Assembly: GCA_002729235.1 (NCBI GenBank)
Contig: PBTY01000022.1
Coordinates: forward strand, 132,259 to 164,373
Length of the DNA stretch: 32,115 nt
Source: Rickettsiales bacterium
GTDB taxonomy: Bacteria; Bacteroidota; Bacteroidia; Cytophagales; Cyclobacteriaceae
Reading direction: 5' to 3'
Below, one piece after another: positions 8,299 to 17,052 of this stretch. Within the stretch, counting starts at the first letter, position 1. Each line of letters begins with the position of its first letter. The position numbers and the translations under genes were made by a program. Below the pieces are notes generated by a model. That model was not told where the DNA came from and did no database searches. It saw only the letters and a program-made list of their open reading frames with translations.

Positions 8299-8928
8299 CT
8301 ATTGTCTGCCAATATCAAATAACAAACTGGCACTTAGCCCTAAGGATTTATTTGAGTAGTACTTAGGGTAAGGTGAAACAATCGCTAGGGAAAAAATGCC
8401 TAATAATCTGAATTCAATCTTTTTAGTAGGATATACACCCAAGCCGACGGACATATTTGAGTCAAGCGAGAAGTCCCTCTCATATCTACCGACCTGTTTG
8501 AATCTTGAGACAAGACCTAATCCTGTAATTGGTCTAATATTGCCGTCTGTCCATGATCGGAAAACCGAAATAGGGATTTCGACGTATTTCAATCTGATCT
8601 CTTCTTCGGCAGGATCGCAAACAGGACAGACATAAAGGGCATCAAATTTCTGTTTCGACACACCTAGGCCTGCTTGTAAATACACATTATTGTTAATATC
8701 ATGTTCAAATAGAATTCCTGATTTTGTTGTGTAAACTCTGTCCTCTACTACACGATATCCAGTGTTATATCGGGAAGATCTACTATGCACAATAAAGTTA
8801 TCCTGACCAAGAATTTGTTGAGAATAAGAGAAATATCCACCAATTTTTAAAAACGGCTCCATGCGCTCCTGAGAATAGCCTTTAAAAAAGGCTATTTGGA
8901 TCAAAAAAAGAGTTAGAAATCTCATCAT
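8299..8928 (-). CDS. Small outer-membrane beta-barrel-like protein
   Basis: This 209-residue protein has a signal peptide of about 20 residues (ending GYSQ). The rest alternates polar and hydrophobic residues in strand-length stretches (VYLQAGLGVSKQKF, IRPITGLGLVSRF, MSVGLGVYPTKKIEFRLLGIFSLAIV, SLGLSASLLFDIG), typical of small Bacteroidota outer-membrane barrels. A CPVCDP motif in the middle is a possible loop disulfide or metal site. The start is 8928, with an alternative ATG at 8925. It begins 4 nt after the stop of the metzincin gene, so it belongs to the same operon (11529 down to 8299). The function is unknown; the assignment rests on pattern rather than on a recognised family. Confidence 0.7.
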   Translation of the reverse strand: MMRFLTLFLIQIAFFKGYSQERMEPFLKIGGYFSYSQQILGQDNFIVHSRSSRYNTGYRVVEDRVYTTKSGILFEHDINNNVYLQAGLGVSKQKFDALYVCPVCDPAEEEIRLKYVEIPISVFRSWTDGNIRPITGLGLVSRFKQVGRYERDFSLDSNMSVGLGVYPTKKIEFRLLGIFSLAIVSPYPKYYSNKSLGLSASLLFDIGRQ

Positions 8929-8932
8929 AAAA

Positions 8933-10480
8933 TTAGGAGTCTGGAGAAATACTAAGTGTACAACCCACTTCTACCTCGAATTCACCAGTGATTTCTACAT
9001 TCCCACTGTAAAGAATATCAACATTAGCATTATTCTCAATGAGAATATTGGAAAGGTCAACATCGCATGCCTCAATTTCTGAATTTGCGGAAATCACATG
9101 ATCATCAATTACCAGATTGCATGAACAATTAGCAGTTGAAAGAACTGCCCGAATTACGTCTCCAGGCTCATTCCCGAAACCTAATGTAAAATCAACGCCA
9201 ACCGGACTACCGGACGGGTAACTATCACAATAGCTCATTATAGTTCCTCCATTTGACGGTGGATTACCTGGATCAGGAGAACAAGAAGTTCCTGGACAAC
9301 TATCTATTGCATCATCTCCAGATGACCCCCAAGCACAATCATGCGTATGGTATGAACCAAGGTTATGTCCCATTTCATGTGTTATAACCTTAACCTGTCT
9401 GGAGTAGGTAGGGAAATTTTCATAATCTAACTCCATTAAAACTGCAGAGTGATTTGAACATTGCCCATTGTAAGTTGTACAAGTGTTTCCGCATATTCCT
9501 CCCCACCCATTTGCTATTCCTCCTGCACCGGTGGAGCCGACAGTTGTCTTTCCTACCAAAAGTTGACCCAAATCAGAATTGGTTATTGAGGGTCTCTCAT
9601 CTATAAAATCACTTAATGCATCAGATGATGATCCTGAAGCATATCCGTCAGAGGTAGTCCAAATGAATAACTCATTTGGATAAAGAAAAATATCTTCTAA
9701 TGTGTAAATCGCTGTTACCTGGTTATAAAGGGCAATAATAAACTCAGCAACATTATTTACACTGCCTAACTCGTCGTAAAAGAAATAATTCGTTTCGACA
9801 TAGACACTTACATGGTTGCCTACCGAAATTGAATTTTGCAACTGATTACCTTCAACCAATGGCGCATTTAGATTGGCTCTGTTAATACTCTTATAAATCT
9901 TTTTTAATTCTTCACTTTGGGGAATACCATCTGGCATATCACATCCACTCCCCAATATAGGTTTGGAATTATTTTCAAGTAACTTATACTCGTCTTTATT
10001 AGAACCTTTACTCAATAATAGGGTTTCTTTTCCGCTGATTGCTATAAATCCAGATAGATTTCCATTTATCAAACTGATGCTAACCAAACTTTTACCCTCA
10101 AAACCCTCGACGAAACCTACATAATGAGTCCTACTCATAATTAAATCATCCGAGTATGAGTCTCCACTACTTGTTCGTATTTTTATGCTCTTACCATTTG
10201 AAGTCATTTTTCGCAAAAAAACTCGCAAATTATCCTCCGCATTGTCAGGGACTAAAACAGACAGGAATTCAGAATGACCGCTTAAAATTTCTCTCTTTAA
10301 ATCAGGGCTAACTCTAAAAGTCCTTTCCTTCTGATCATTGGAGTTAAGCAGTAAAAGGTGATCCTTATAAATCATCTTATTAGCCTCAACAGCTTCGATA
10401 ATGGTTTTAACAGACTTTTGCCCTTTTACTACATTAGAAAACGCAAACAAAACCAATGAGATATAAATTACAGCTCTCAT
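8933..10480 (-). CDS. Secreted metzincin zinc protease (reprolysin/M12B-like)
   Basis: This 515-residue protein has a signal peptide of about 20 residues, then a prodomain and a metzincin catalytic domain. The zinc motif HEMGHNLGSYH has ligands H368, H372 and H378 with catalytic E369, and the Met-turn is IMSYC about 40 residues later. Multiple cysteines (CGNTC, CPGTSC) probably form disulfides in the mature enzyme. The tail (about 455-515, ISANSEIEACDVDL ... FEVEVGCTLSIS) resembles a beta-stack domain found in other Bacteroidota exoproteins, but no typical KK-M-L T9SS tail follows it. The start overlaps the stop of the S74/T9SS gene by 4 nt and the barrel gene follows after 4 nt, so the three are one transcription unit. 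It is likely an extracellular endopeptidase. Confidence 0.87.
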   Translation of the reverse strand: MRAVIYISLVLFAFSNVVKGQKSVKTIIEAVEANKMIYKDHLLLLNSNDQKERTFRVSPDLKREILSGHSEFLSVLVPDNAEDNLRVFLRKMTSNGKSIKIRTSSGDSYSDDLIMSRTHYVGFVEGFEGKSLVSISLINGNLSGFIAISGKETLLLSKGSNKDEYKLLENNSKPILGSGCDMPDGIPQSEELKKIYKSINRANLNAPLVEGNQLQNSISVGNHVSVYVETNYFFYDELGSVNNVAEFIIALYNQVTAIYTLEDIFLYPNELFIWTTSDGYASGSSSDALSDFIDERPSITNSDLGQLLVGKTTVGSTGAGGIANGWGGICGNTCTTYNGQCSNHSAVLMELDYENFPTYSRQVKVITHEMGHNLGSYHTHDCAWGSSGDDAIDSCPGTSCSPDPGNPPSNGGTIMSYCDSYPSGSPVGVDFTLGFGNEPGDVIRAVLSTANCSCNLVIDDHVISANSEIEACDVDLSNILIENNANVDILYSGNVEITGEFEVEVGCTLSISPDS

Positions 10481-11529
10481 TCTGTCAAAATCATTTTTTT
10501 CGTCCCTACTTCTTTTCCATCTGCGATTAAGGTGTATAAATACCTGCCAGCGCTGAGTTCACCTGCTCTAATCATAATAAAAGAATTGCCTCGTTCACTC
10601 AAATCAATTCGCTTCACCTGTCTTCCTTGTAAATCATATATATAAATGGACGCTTGATTTACATTTTTTGGAATCGAAAAGTCTATTCGCGTTTCCTCAC
10701 TAGAAGGGTTAGGTACATTTTGCTGTAACGAAAAATCATTGGTAGTCTCATTACCCAGTCGTCCATTAACGGAAGCATCAGTTTTAGACAGTTCTGAAAT
10801 GAGTTCTTCCATTTCAGCAACTCTGTTCTTCAAATCAAGAATTTGGGTCTGTTGCTCTTTAATTGCTTCAATAAACACTGGAACAAAACCATTATAATCA
10901 ACATAGTACACACCACTTACTTCATCGTATTGAACTAATTCTGGAAATAACGGCTGTACATCTTGTGCAAGAATTCCTAAATGCTTTCCTTTAGAAAAAG
11001 AAAAAGCCTGTTCCTCTTCATCAATAATTCGTATTTCACCTGATTTTTCATCAAGCAATGTGTCCTTCTGATATTCATAGGTGCCTTTGATCCCAACATT
11101 CTTAATCTCAGAATACTCCTTATACTCATAACTTTTGCCACTCAGAAGCATAATCTTCTCAAGTGTGTTTTCAATTGGTTGGATATTCTTCTTGAGTCGC
11201 TCATCAGATGTAACAGCGACAGTACCACGTATTTTCCCATCACCGTATGCGATAAACGAATTATAATAAACTCCCTCCCAAGCACCTGCTATTTTGATTG
11301 TCGCATCAGTACTTCCAGGAACAGAAGTATATCCAGTAAAATAAGCTGTTTTAGACCTTAATTCTCCAGACACGTATGAATCACCCCCAACCCGTAGTCC
11401 ATAAGATGTGCTAGGAGTGATTCCAATCCCAACATCTCCTGTACCGTTCATCTCAATTTGAGCCAATCCAGGGGATAATAGGCCTAGAAAAAGGAATATA
11501 AAAATATGATGAGTAGCTTTTGTTTTCAT
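10477..11529 (-). CDS. S74-chaperone (tail-fibre type) surface protein with T9SS type A sorting domain
   Basis: This 350-residue protein has a signal peptide (about 1-23, ending GLAQ). A short head with GDVGIG and DATIKIAG repeats is typical of tail-fibre-like proteins. An intramolecular chaperone (peptidase S74-type) segment follows, starting at S108 in SDERLKKNIQ and including GILAQDVQPLFPELV. Then comes a coiled coil (about 230-255, QQTQILDLKNRVAEMEELISEL) and a T9SS type A domain (about 268-350, LQQNVPNPSSEETRIDFS ... KKMILTE). In phage proteins the S74 domain trimerises the fibre and cleaves itself off before the conserved serine; here cleavage would also remove the sorting domain, so it may be non-cleaving. 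It heads the operon with the metzincin and barrel genes. Confidence 0.85.
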   Translation of the reverse strand: MKTKATHHIFIFLFLGLLSPGLAQIEMNGTGDVGIGITPSTSYGLRVGGDSYVSGELRSKTAYFTGYTSVPGSTDATIKIAGAWEGVYYNSFIAYGDGKIRGTVAVTSDERLKKNIQPIENTLEKIMLLSGKSYEYKEYSEIKNVGIKGTYEYQKDTLLDEKSGEIRIIDEEEQAFSFSKGKHLGILAQDVQPLFPELVQYDEVSGVYYVDYNGFVPVFIEAIKEQQTQILDLKNRVAEMEELISELSKTDASVNGRLGNETTNDFSLQQNVPNPSSEETRIDFSIPKNVNQASIYIYDLQGRQVKRIDLSERGNSFIMIRAGELSAGRYLYTLIADGKEVGTKKMILTE

Positions 11530-11576
11530 TAGTTTAATTTGTTACGTATAACTTATCAATACTAAATGTAAGATAA

Positions 11577-11630
11577 AAAACAATTAAATGAAACTTTATG
11601 AAGATATAATGTTTCATTTAATTTTGTTTT
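11577..11630 (-). terminator. Long hairpin between the transglutaminase-like gene and the S74/T9SS gene
   Basis: AATTAAATGAAAC (11582-11594) and GTTTCATTTAATT (11611-11623) are perfect 13-bp arms around a 16-nt loop, extended by AAAAC/GTTTT with a 2-nt bulge. Read on the minus strand the stem is followed by GTTTTTT, fitting an intrinsic terminator about 60 nt after the transglutaminase-like gene. It also precedes the next start by about 50 nt, so an attenuator or operator role is possible. Confidence 0.6.
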
Positions 11631-11686
11631 AACACATAACGTATTAAAAATGCATAAACAGATAAACTTATAATACATTGATTTTA

Positions 11687-13627
11687 CTACCACCAGACCT
11701 GGGAATCGTCTGAATAGGAAAAGATCCTTTCCTCTTTGCCTTCTGTAAGGTTTCGAAGGAGCAGCAAGGCATTCTTGGGCACTTGGGGATAAATTAGTAC
11801 GTCTTTATTAGCAATTACTCTACCAAGTGATACCCAACTATTATCCCAATAGAGCAATTCATATTCATTCTTAGGATAGATTCCATTTAAGTCGTTTCTT
11901 GCCAAAAACCTGATTTTTCTTATCTGTTTTGAACTACCCAAATCCAACCCTACCCATGCACCCTCAGAAGCTTTCGCATCAAAATATGTGAGAGATTTAC
12001 CATCAAAGACCTTGCTCTTTGCTACACTGGTATCATTTTGATAGACTTCATCTGTACCAATCACTTTTCCTGACAAAGGACGGTCTGTTGTCAAATCCTC
12101 ATAGAACTCGAGTTCAGCAACATTACAATAACCTTTACTTGGGGAATGATACCTAACATAGCGGAATTTTCGGTTGGAGTTAAGTTTCACTTCATTATAA
12201 TGAACACCATCAAGAGTATCGATCATGTATAGATCAATGGCATCCCTGAAATCTTCATGATTGGAGCCTTGAAACCTTCCACCAACCATTCGGCTGATAT
12301 ATAGTTTTATTCTGGCTGTTAGTGGAAATTTCCGTGTTAATCGAACAGTATCTAGCTCACTAAGATCTGGTTTGAGAAATTGATGATCTCCGTTCTTATT
12401 AACCACAAACGGATAATCATATGGCTCCCTTTTTTCTTCTGTAAATACTTCAGGCAAATAGACAGCCTCTCTTCCCAAATTCTGAAATACAATTGAATTA
12501 TCGCTAGTTGATCCCCAGGCTATAGGAAACCAGTTTTTATTATCAAAAACCGACAAATAAATTATGGAATTCGATTCACCTTTTTTTCTTGGAATTTTAA
12601 TATCTGCCGTTTCGCAATACAAATGAGTTACATCTTCTATTCTAGGATCATTGAAGAAGTTTGGAAGATAGCTGACAAATCCCATCATACTTCTATGGTT
12701 ACTCTCAATTTGATGATATGTCCTTCTATAAACCTTTGCAAAACGAGTTTCTGGATCCCAAAACTCATTGTAACCCAAACTATCCACAGTCACATCAAAA
12801 CCCTGGCAACTGTCCGCGGAAAAGATAATTGAACACCATTCATGTCCTCCAGACCTATTGGCAAATTGAGGTGTAAAATCTACAGTAGTCGGAATTCCAA
12901 ATGCTCTCATCACTGTCACCCCATAATTGCACAACTCATGACAGGTTCCGACCATTAAAGCTTCTGTACATGAAAAAGGTAATTCAGGTAATCCTAGATT
13001 GATTATCTTAAAATCCTTTTTTCTCTCGTACATTGCGCCATGCAAAGCAGTAGCTGAACCAAGCATGGATTCATTCTTTATAATCTTATCAACTTGAAAA
13101 TCTTTATTTTCTAACAGTGCTTCTCGCCAATTTTCAGTTTGTTCTCGGTTAACTTTATATGGTAGTACGTACTTACAAAACAGATCAAAAGGAATACTTT
13201 CTTTCCAAGGTGACTTTCTGTATTTTTCTAAAGCCAGCTTTATATTATTAGCCAAAAATTCTGGTGAGACATAAGTGGTGTCATCAGGAAATATAAGAGA
13301 ATATTGCCTAGCTGATTGATTAATCATTTTTAAACTCTGCTCCATTTTTAAAGCATTGTCAAAGTGATACTTTATGCTATCTTCATAAGCAGTCACCAAT
13401 GTACCCCTAACTGAAAATTGGTAAGACATATTTTCAACAATGAATTTAGAGGCCTCTACTGCAAGTGAGTCAGTAGTATCCAGATGAAAAAGTACTTCCT
13501 TCAATAATTCATTGACTCGTTCCTTTTCTTTTCTTGAATGCTTCGAATGATTACATGAGGAAAGAATTACTAAAAGAATGAATAATTTGATGAGTTGACT
13601 AAAAAAAGATGTTTGAAGGAAAACCAT
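11687..13627 (-). CDS. Transglutaminase-like lipoprotein with C-terminal discoidin-like domain
   Basis: The chosen start gives 646 residues beginning MVFLQTSFF, a lipoprotein signal with lipobox ILSSC. The open frame extends 29 codons upstream (ATG at 13714), but that stretch precedes and disrupts a normal signal peptide. The middle carries a transglutaminase-like core: C229 in VGTCHELC, H262 in GGHEW and a probable third residue D278 in FDVTVDS. A beta-sandwich region follows, and residues of about 500-620 (YNEVKLNSNRKFRYVRYHSP ... GAWVGLDLGSSKQIRKIRFLARND) resemble an F5/8 type C (discoidin) carbohydrate-binding domain. Bacterial members act as proteases, amidases or crosslinkers at the cell surface; which one is unknown. 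It is the first gene of the cargo block and is divergent from the methylase gene. Confidence 0.75.
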   Translation of the reverse strand: MVFLQTSFFSQLIKLFILLVILSSCNHSKHSRKEKERVNELLKEVLFHLDTTDSLAVEASKFIVENMSYQFSVRGTLVTAYEDSIKYHFDNALKMEQSLKMINQSARQYSLIFPDDTTYVSPEFLANNIKLALEKYRKSPWKESIPFDLFCKYVLPYKVNREQTENWREALLENKDFQVDKIIKNESMLGSATALHGAMYERKKDFKIINLGLPELPFSCTEALMVGTCHELCNYGVTVMRAFGIPTTVDFTPQFANRSGGHEWCSIIFSADSCQGFDVTVDSLGYNEFWDPETRFAKVYRRTYHQIESNHRSMMGFVSYLPNFFNDPRIEDVTHLYCETADIKIPRKKGESNSIIYLSVFDNKNWFPIAWGSTSDNSIVFQNLGREAVYLPEVFTEEKREPYDYPFVVNKNGDHQFLKPDLSELDTVRLTRKFPLTARIKLYISRMVGGRFQGSNHEDFRDAIDLYMIDTLDGVHYNEVKLNSNRKFRYVRYHSPSKGYCNVAELEFYEDLTTDRPLSGKVIGTDEVYQNDTSVAKSKVFDGKSLTYFDAKASEGAWVGLDLGSSKQIRKIRFLARNDLNGIYPKNEYELLYWDNSWVSLGRVIANKDVLIYPQVPKNALLLLRNLTEGKEERIFSYSDDSQVWW

Positions 13628-14073
13628 TGTTAACGAAAGATTTATTAAATGAATGAGGGCAAATGCGATACCCTTCCCAAGAAGAGAATTTAGTGGAAGT
13701 TTCATCAGCGTCATACTTATTGGGATTTGTTAATGAGATGAATTCTTCTGAACAGGTTGATAAGAATTACAAATATTTGATCAGCTTCATACAGATCAGT
13801 ATTAATGACAGAGTAAATGAGATTGCCCAGATACTTATTATAGTTTGACAATATATAGTTTTGCGGGAAAACTTGAAATACCCAAAATTGGCAAAATGTT
13901 GCTGGATATATACCTAAAGTATTCATTGATTGAATAAATAGTACAAATTAGCAATCGTTATTAGTAATTTATGATGCCCTTTAAGCTTTATTGCTAATAA
14001 TATTAGTAATATTATTGATTTTTAGACATTTTTAGCAAATATTCCTAGACATCAGGTCTTTTTGCAAATAGAC
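13628..14073. promoter_or_regulatory. 446-bp divergent intergenic region with a repeated ATTAGYAAT motif
   Basis: Between the transglutaminase-like lipoprotein and the methylase lies a very AT-rich spacer. The motif ATTAGCAAT/ATTAGTAAT occurs at 13947-13955, 13960-13968, 13990-13998 (reverse complement) and 14002-14010, with a degenerate copy TTTAGCAAA at 14031-14039. A 21-bp inverted repeat with 10-bp arms (AATAATATTA, G, TAATATTATT) spans 13996-14016. AGACAT occurs three times (14024, 14047, 14070), the last overlapping the methylase ATG, and AGAC/GTCT at 14047-14059 form a small inverted repeat. This looks like the operator/promoter region of the methylase operon. Short open frames in the spacer look like chance. 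Confidence 0.5.
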
Positions 14074-17052
14074 ATGAGCAGAAACAACAACATATCATTA
14101 TTGGATGGTCTAAGAGCTTTGGGAATGAGTGAAGATTCTTATGGCTTTCGATGGGTTTCTGAAAAAGAACAGTATGATGAGCACGTTTATTTGGCATTGG
14201 AACAAGCCGAACGGTTTAATGCGAAAGCAGTCTATTTTAGGTTTTTTAATGAAGAATCAAAACCACCTCGACCTCAGGTATATATCTATGATCTTCTGGA
14301 AATTGGTAGTGAAGAGGATTCTTTAGCTCAAATACATCATCACTTATGGAATGCTGGAGAGGTGCCATTTTGTTTCATTTTCAGTGAAACAAGGATACTT
14401 GTGTTTAACTGTGGGATAAAGCCAGATTGGAACATGGACAGTGCCGAGTTTATCACCAAACCGCATGATGTAATTGATTTGTTGAGCGATGTTCAGTCAA
14501 AAATAAAATCATATCATGCTCGGCAATTCGATTCGGGACTGTTTTGGGATTCCGTGACGAGTAAAGATTTCAAATATGGACAAAGTGCATACGAGCAATT
14601 ATTACATCAGCTAAAGAATGTTAAATCTCACATCATCAGTGAGGTAGGCCAAGAAAAAGCTTCCTTAGTTAAACGGGTATTGATGATGCTGATCTTAATT
14701 AAGTATCTGGAAGAACGGAAAGATGAAGAAGGTAAAGGAGCTTTGGATCCTGTTGATTTTTACAAAGCCTATAATGTACAGAATTCTACATTAGAAGGGG
14801 TGTTGGAAAATGTAGAATCGTTTGCGAATATGTTAAGAGATCTCTCCAGTAAAGAGCATTTTAATGGAAGGATTTTTTATTTGAGCCAAAAAGAGCTTGA
14901 TGATCTCAAAGAAATAAATTTAACTGTATTCCAGCTTTTTGTAAGAGGAGATGCATCTATCTTTCCTTCTTCAAAATATGGTTTGGGGAGTCTTTCTTTA
15001 TGGAAGCTTTATCAATTTAACTATCTTCCCATTGAGCTAATTAGCCACATATATGAGGACTTTCTAGCCGATCAGAATGGCAATAAGAAGAAAGGAGTAG
15101 TTTATACTCCTCCATACCTTGTTCAATTTTTAATTGATCACTCAATGCCTTTGGGAAGTCCTAAGTATGGCTTTAAGGTATTAGATCCGGCATGTGGATC
15201 TGGGATTTTTTTGGTTGGTGCTTTTAAGAGAATGATTCAATGGTGGAGAGTTCAAAATAACTGGAAGAAGCCAACAAAAGATAACATTGATGAACTTAAA
15301 GGACTCTTGAGTAATATCTATGGATGTGATTTAGAGTCTGAAGCTGTCACACTTACTCATTTTAGTCTTGGTTTAGCTCTTTTAGATGCCTTATCTCCAA
15401 AGGAAATATGGAAAAATGTTCATTTTGATGATCTTATCGGTCAAAATTTAGTCTGTGGAGATTTCTTTAGAGTTCAATACAATGAGGAAATAACTGCTGA
15501 TTTTGACCTTGTAATTGGGAATCCACCTTTTGATTCTAGATTTACTCATTGGGCAACGAAAGTGGACAAGCAATTAACTAGAGAAAATAAAGACCGCCCA
15601 CCGGTACCTGACAATCAGATTGCTTTATTATTTCTTGAACAATCCTTAAAGTTACTGAAAAAGGGAGGGAATATCTGTTTAATTTTACCAGCGGGCCCTG
15701 TTCTTTACAATACAAAAGTTCACAATTTCAGAAGTTACCTGATTGAGAAAAGTTGTTTCAAAACGATTTTCGATTTCACTCCATTAAGGGCAAAGTTGTT
15801 TATTGGGAGTAGTTCAAGCGCAAAACCTCCTGTGGTAGCTCTTTTAGCTGAAAATTCTGATCATGATGATAGATCAATTCAGCATCTTATTTTTAGGAGG
15901 ACAAGAGCATCAAGTGAAAAGATAGAATTTGAAATTGATCACTATGACTTTCATTGGGTGTCTCATCAAAGAGCCATGAGTATTCCAAGGATTTGGCAGG
16001 CTAACTTTATGGGTGGAGGTCGACTTCACACTCTTTTAGAAAAAATTACTTCGCAGGAAACATTTGGGGATTTTCTAAAAAGGATGAAAAAAGAGGAGAA
16101 TTGGGTTTTCGGTGAAGGGTGGCAAGAATCACCGAATTCTAAGCCAATTTTAAGGTTGAAAATGTTGTCTCAGATTGAAGACAAATCTGATGAACAAAAG
16201 TCAGAGCTAGATTCACTTGAACATAAACATAAAGCAGACTGGATATATAATAAGAAAATGATGGAAACAGATGGAACAATATCTATCTGTAGAAAGAGAT
16301 TTTTTCAATGGCCAAGGACTAAAGAACTGTTTCAGCCACCTCTATTATTGGTAAAAGAAAGTGTTACTGGAAGTTCAATACCTGTATATTTTTTCAATGA
16401 GCCAATTTCATTTAAAGACAAATTTTTTGGAATTCATGTCCCATTCGAGCAAGTCGATGAATTAATCAAAATCAAAAGTCTTCTGGAGAACTCTTCAAAT
16501 ATTCCTTTAATGTGGTTGCTGAGTGGTCAAGTTTTAGCTTACCGAGAAGGGGTTCCACTTATGAAGGATATATTATCCTTACCAATAAAGAGAGAAGGGT
16601 TTAATTTTATTGAAGATATTCTTTTAGAGGATATCCTGTTGCATTATTCAGACTTTAGAAAGCAGGGTGAGAAGAGTGAAATACTAAATACTGTTAGTAA
16701 AAGAGAACTTGAACAATTCGGTAAAACCTATTGCGGAATACTTAATACAATTTATGACAGCTTCAGAGCTCTAAATCCAATTTTAGGTAATGATTTTATC
16801 GCATATCCATTCGTTTTGGGTGAAATGTCGGAATTAGAAATTCCAAAAAGCATCCAAGAGATAGAACGGAAGTTACACCAGCTTATAGATCATCAGGTTT
16901 CTCACAACTTATGGGTGAAGCGTATTCTGCGCGTTTATCATAATAATGTCATAATAATGTATAAGCCCAACCAAAAGCGATATTGGTTGAGATCTATTGC
17001 GGTAAGAGATGCCGATGAAACTTTTGTTGACTTATATAATCAGGGTAAATAG
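14074..17052 (+). CDS. Large N6-adenine DNA methylase (Eco57I/type IIG-like modification protein)
   Basis: This protein is 992 residues from the ATG at 14074 (an in-frame TTG at 14062 is less likely). Motif I of SAM-dependent methylases is clear (D371 in DPACGSGIF) and motif IV is NPPF (N483), the adenine-N6 type. Between them is the GCDLESEAVTLTHFSL segment (SAM adenine binding). About 360 N-terminal residues include RVLMMLILIKYLEERKD and a region common to large restriction-modification methylases. About 450 C-terminal residues follow and probably hold target recognition. I see no PD-(D/E)XK motif at the N-terminus as Eco57I-type fused enzymes have, which fits the separate nuclease candidate starting at its stop codon. 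It is likely the modification and specificity subunit of a restriction or defence system carried by the transposon. Confidence 0.85.
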   Translation: MSRNNNISLLDGLRALGMSEDSYGFRWVSEKEQYDEHVYLALEQAERFNAKAVYFRFFNEESKPPRPQVYIYDLLEIGSEEDSLAQIHHHLWNAGEVPFCFIFSETRILVFNCGIKPDWNMDSAEFITKPHDVIDLLSDVQSKIKSYHARQFDSGLFWDSVTSKDFKYGQSAYEQLLHQLKNVKSHIISEVGQEKASLVKRVLMMLILIKYLEERKDEEGKGALDPVDFYKAYNVQNSTLEGVLENVESFANMLRDLSSKEHFNGRIFYLSQKELDDLKEINLTVFQLFVRGDASIFPSSKYGLGSLSLWKLYQFNYLPIELISHIYEDFLADQNGNKKKGVVYTPPYLVQFLIDHSMPLGSPKYGFKVLDPACGSGIFLVGAFKRMIQWWRVQNNWKKPTKDNIDELKGLLSNIYGCDLESEAVTLTHFSLGLALLDALSPKEIWKNVHFDDLIGQNLVCGDFFRVQYNEEITADFDLVIGNPPFDSRFTHWATKVDKQLTRENKDRPPVPDNQIALLFLEQSLKLLKKGGNICLILPAGPVLYNTKVHNFRSYLIEKSCFKTIFDFTPLRAKLFIGSSSSAKPPVVALLAENSDHDDRSIQHLIFRRTRASSEKIEFEIDHYDFHWVSHQRAMSIPRIWQANFMGGGRLHTLLEKITSQETFGDFLKRMKKEENWVFGEGWQESPNSKPILRLKMLSQIEDKSDEQKSELDSLEHKHKADWIYNKKMMETDGTISICRKRFFQWPRTKELFQPPLLLVKESVTGSSIPVYFFNEPISFKDKFFGIHVPFEQVDELIKIKSLLENSSNIPLMWLLSGQVLAYREGVPLMKDILSLPIKREGFNFIEDILLEDILLHYSDFRKQGEKSEILNTVSKRELEQFGKTYCGILNTIYDSFRALNPILGNDFIAYPFVLGEMSELEIPKSIQEIERKLHQLIDHQVSHNLWVKRILRVYHNNVIIMYKPNQKRYWLRSIAVRDADETFVDLYNQGK

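Noticed and set aside
13628-13714. Upstream ATG extending the transglutaminase-like protein by 29 residues
   Set aside because: The longer form would bury the lipoprotein signal; the ATG at 13627 gives a normal signal peptide with lipobox.
13717-13926. Short open frame (69 codons, minus strand) in the divergent spacer
   Set aside because: Composition looks like translated AT-rich noise, there is no signal or motif, and it would separate the lipoprotein gene from its promoter.
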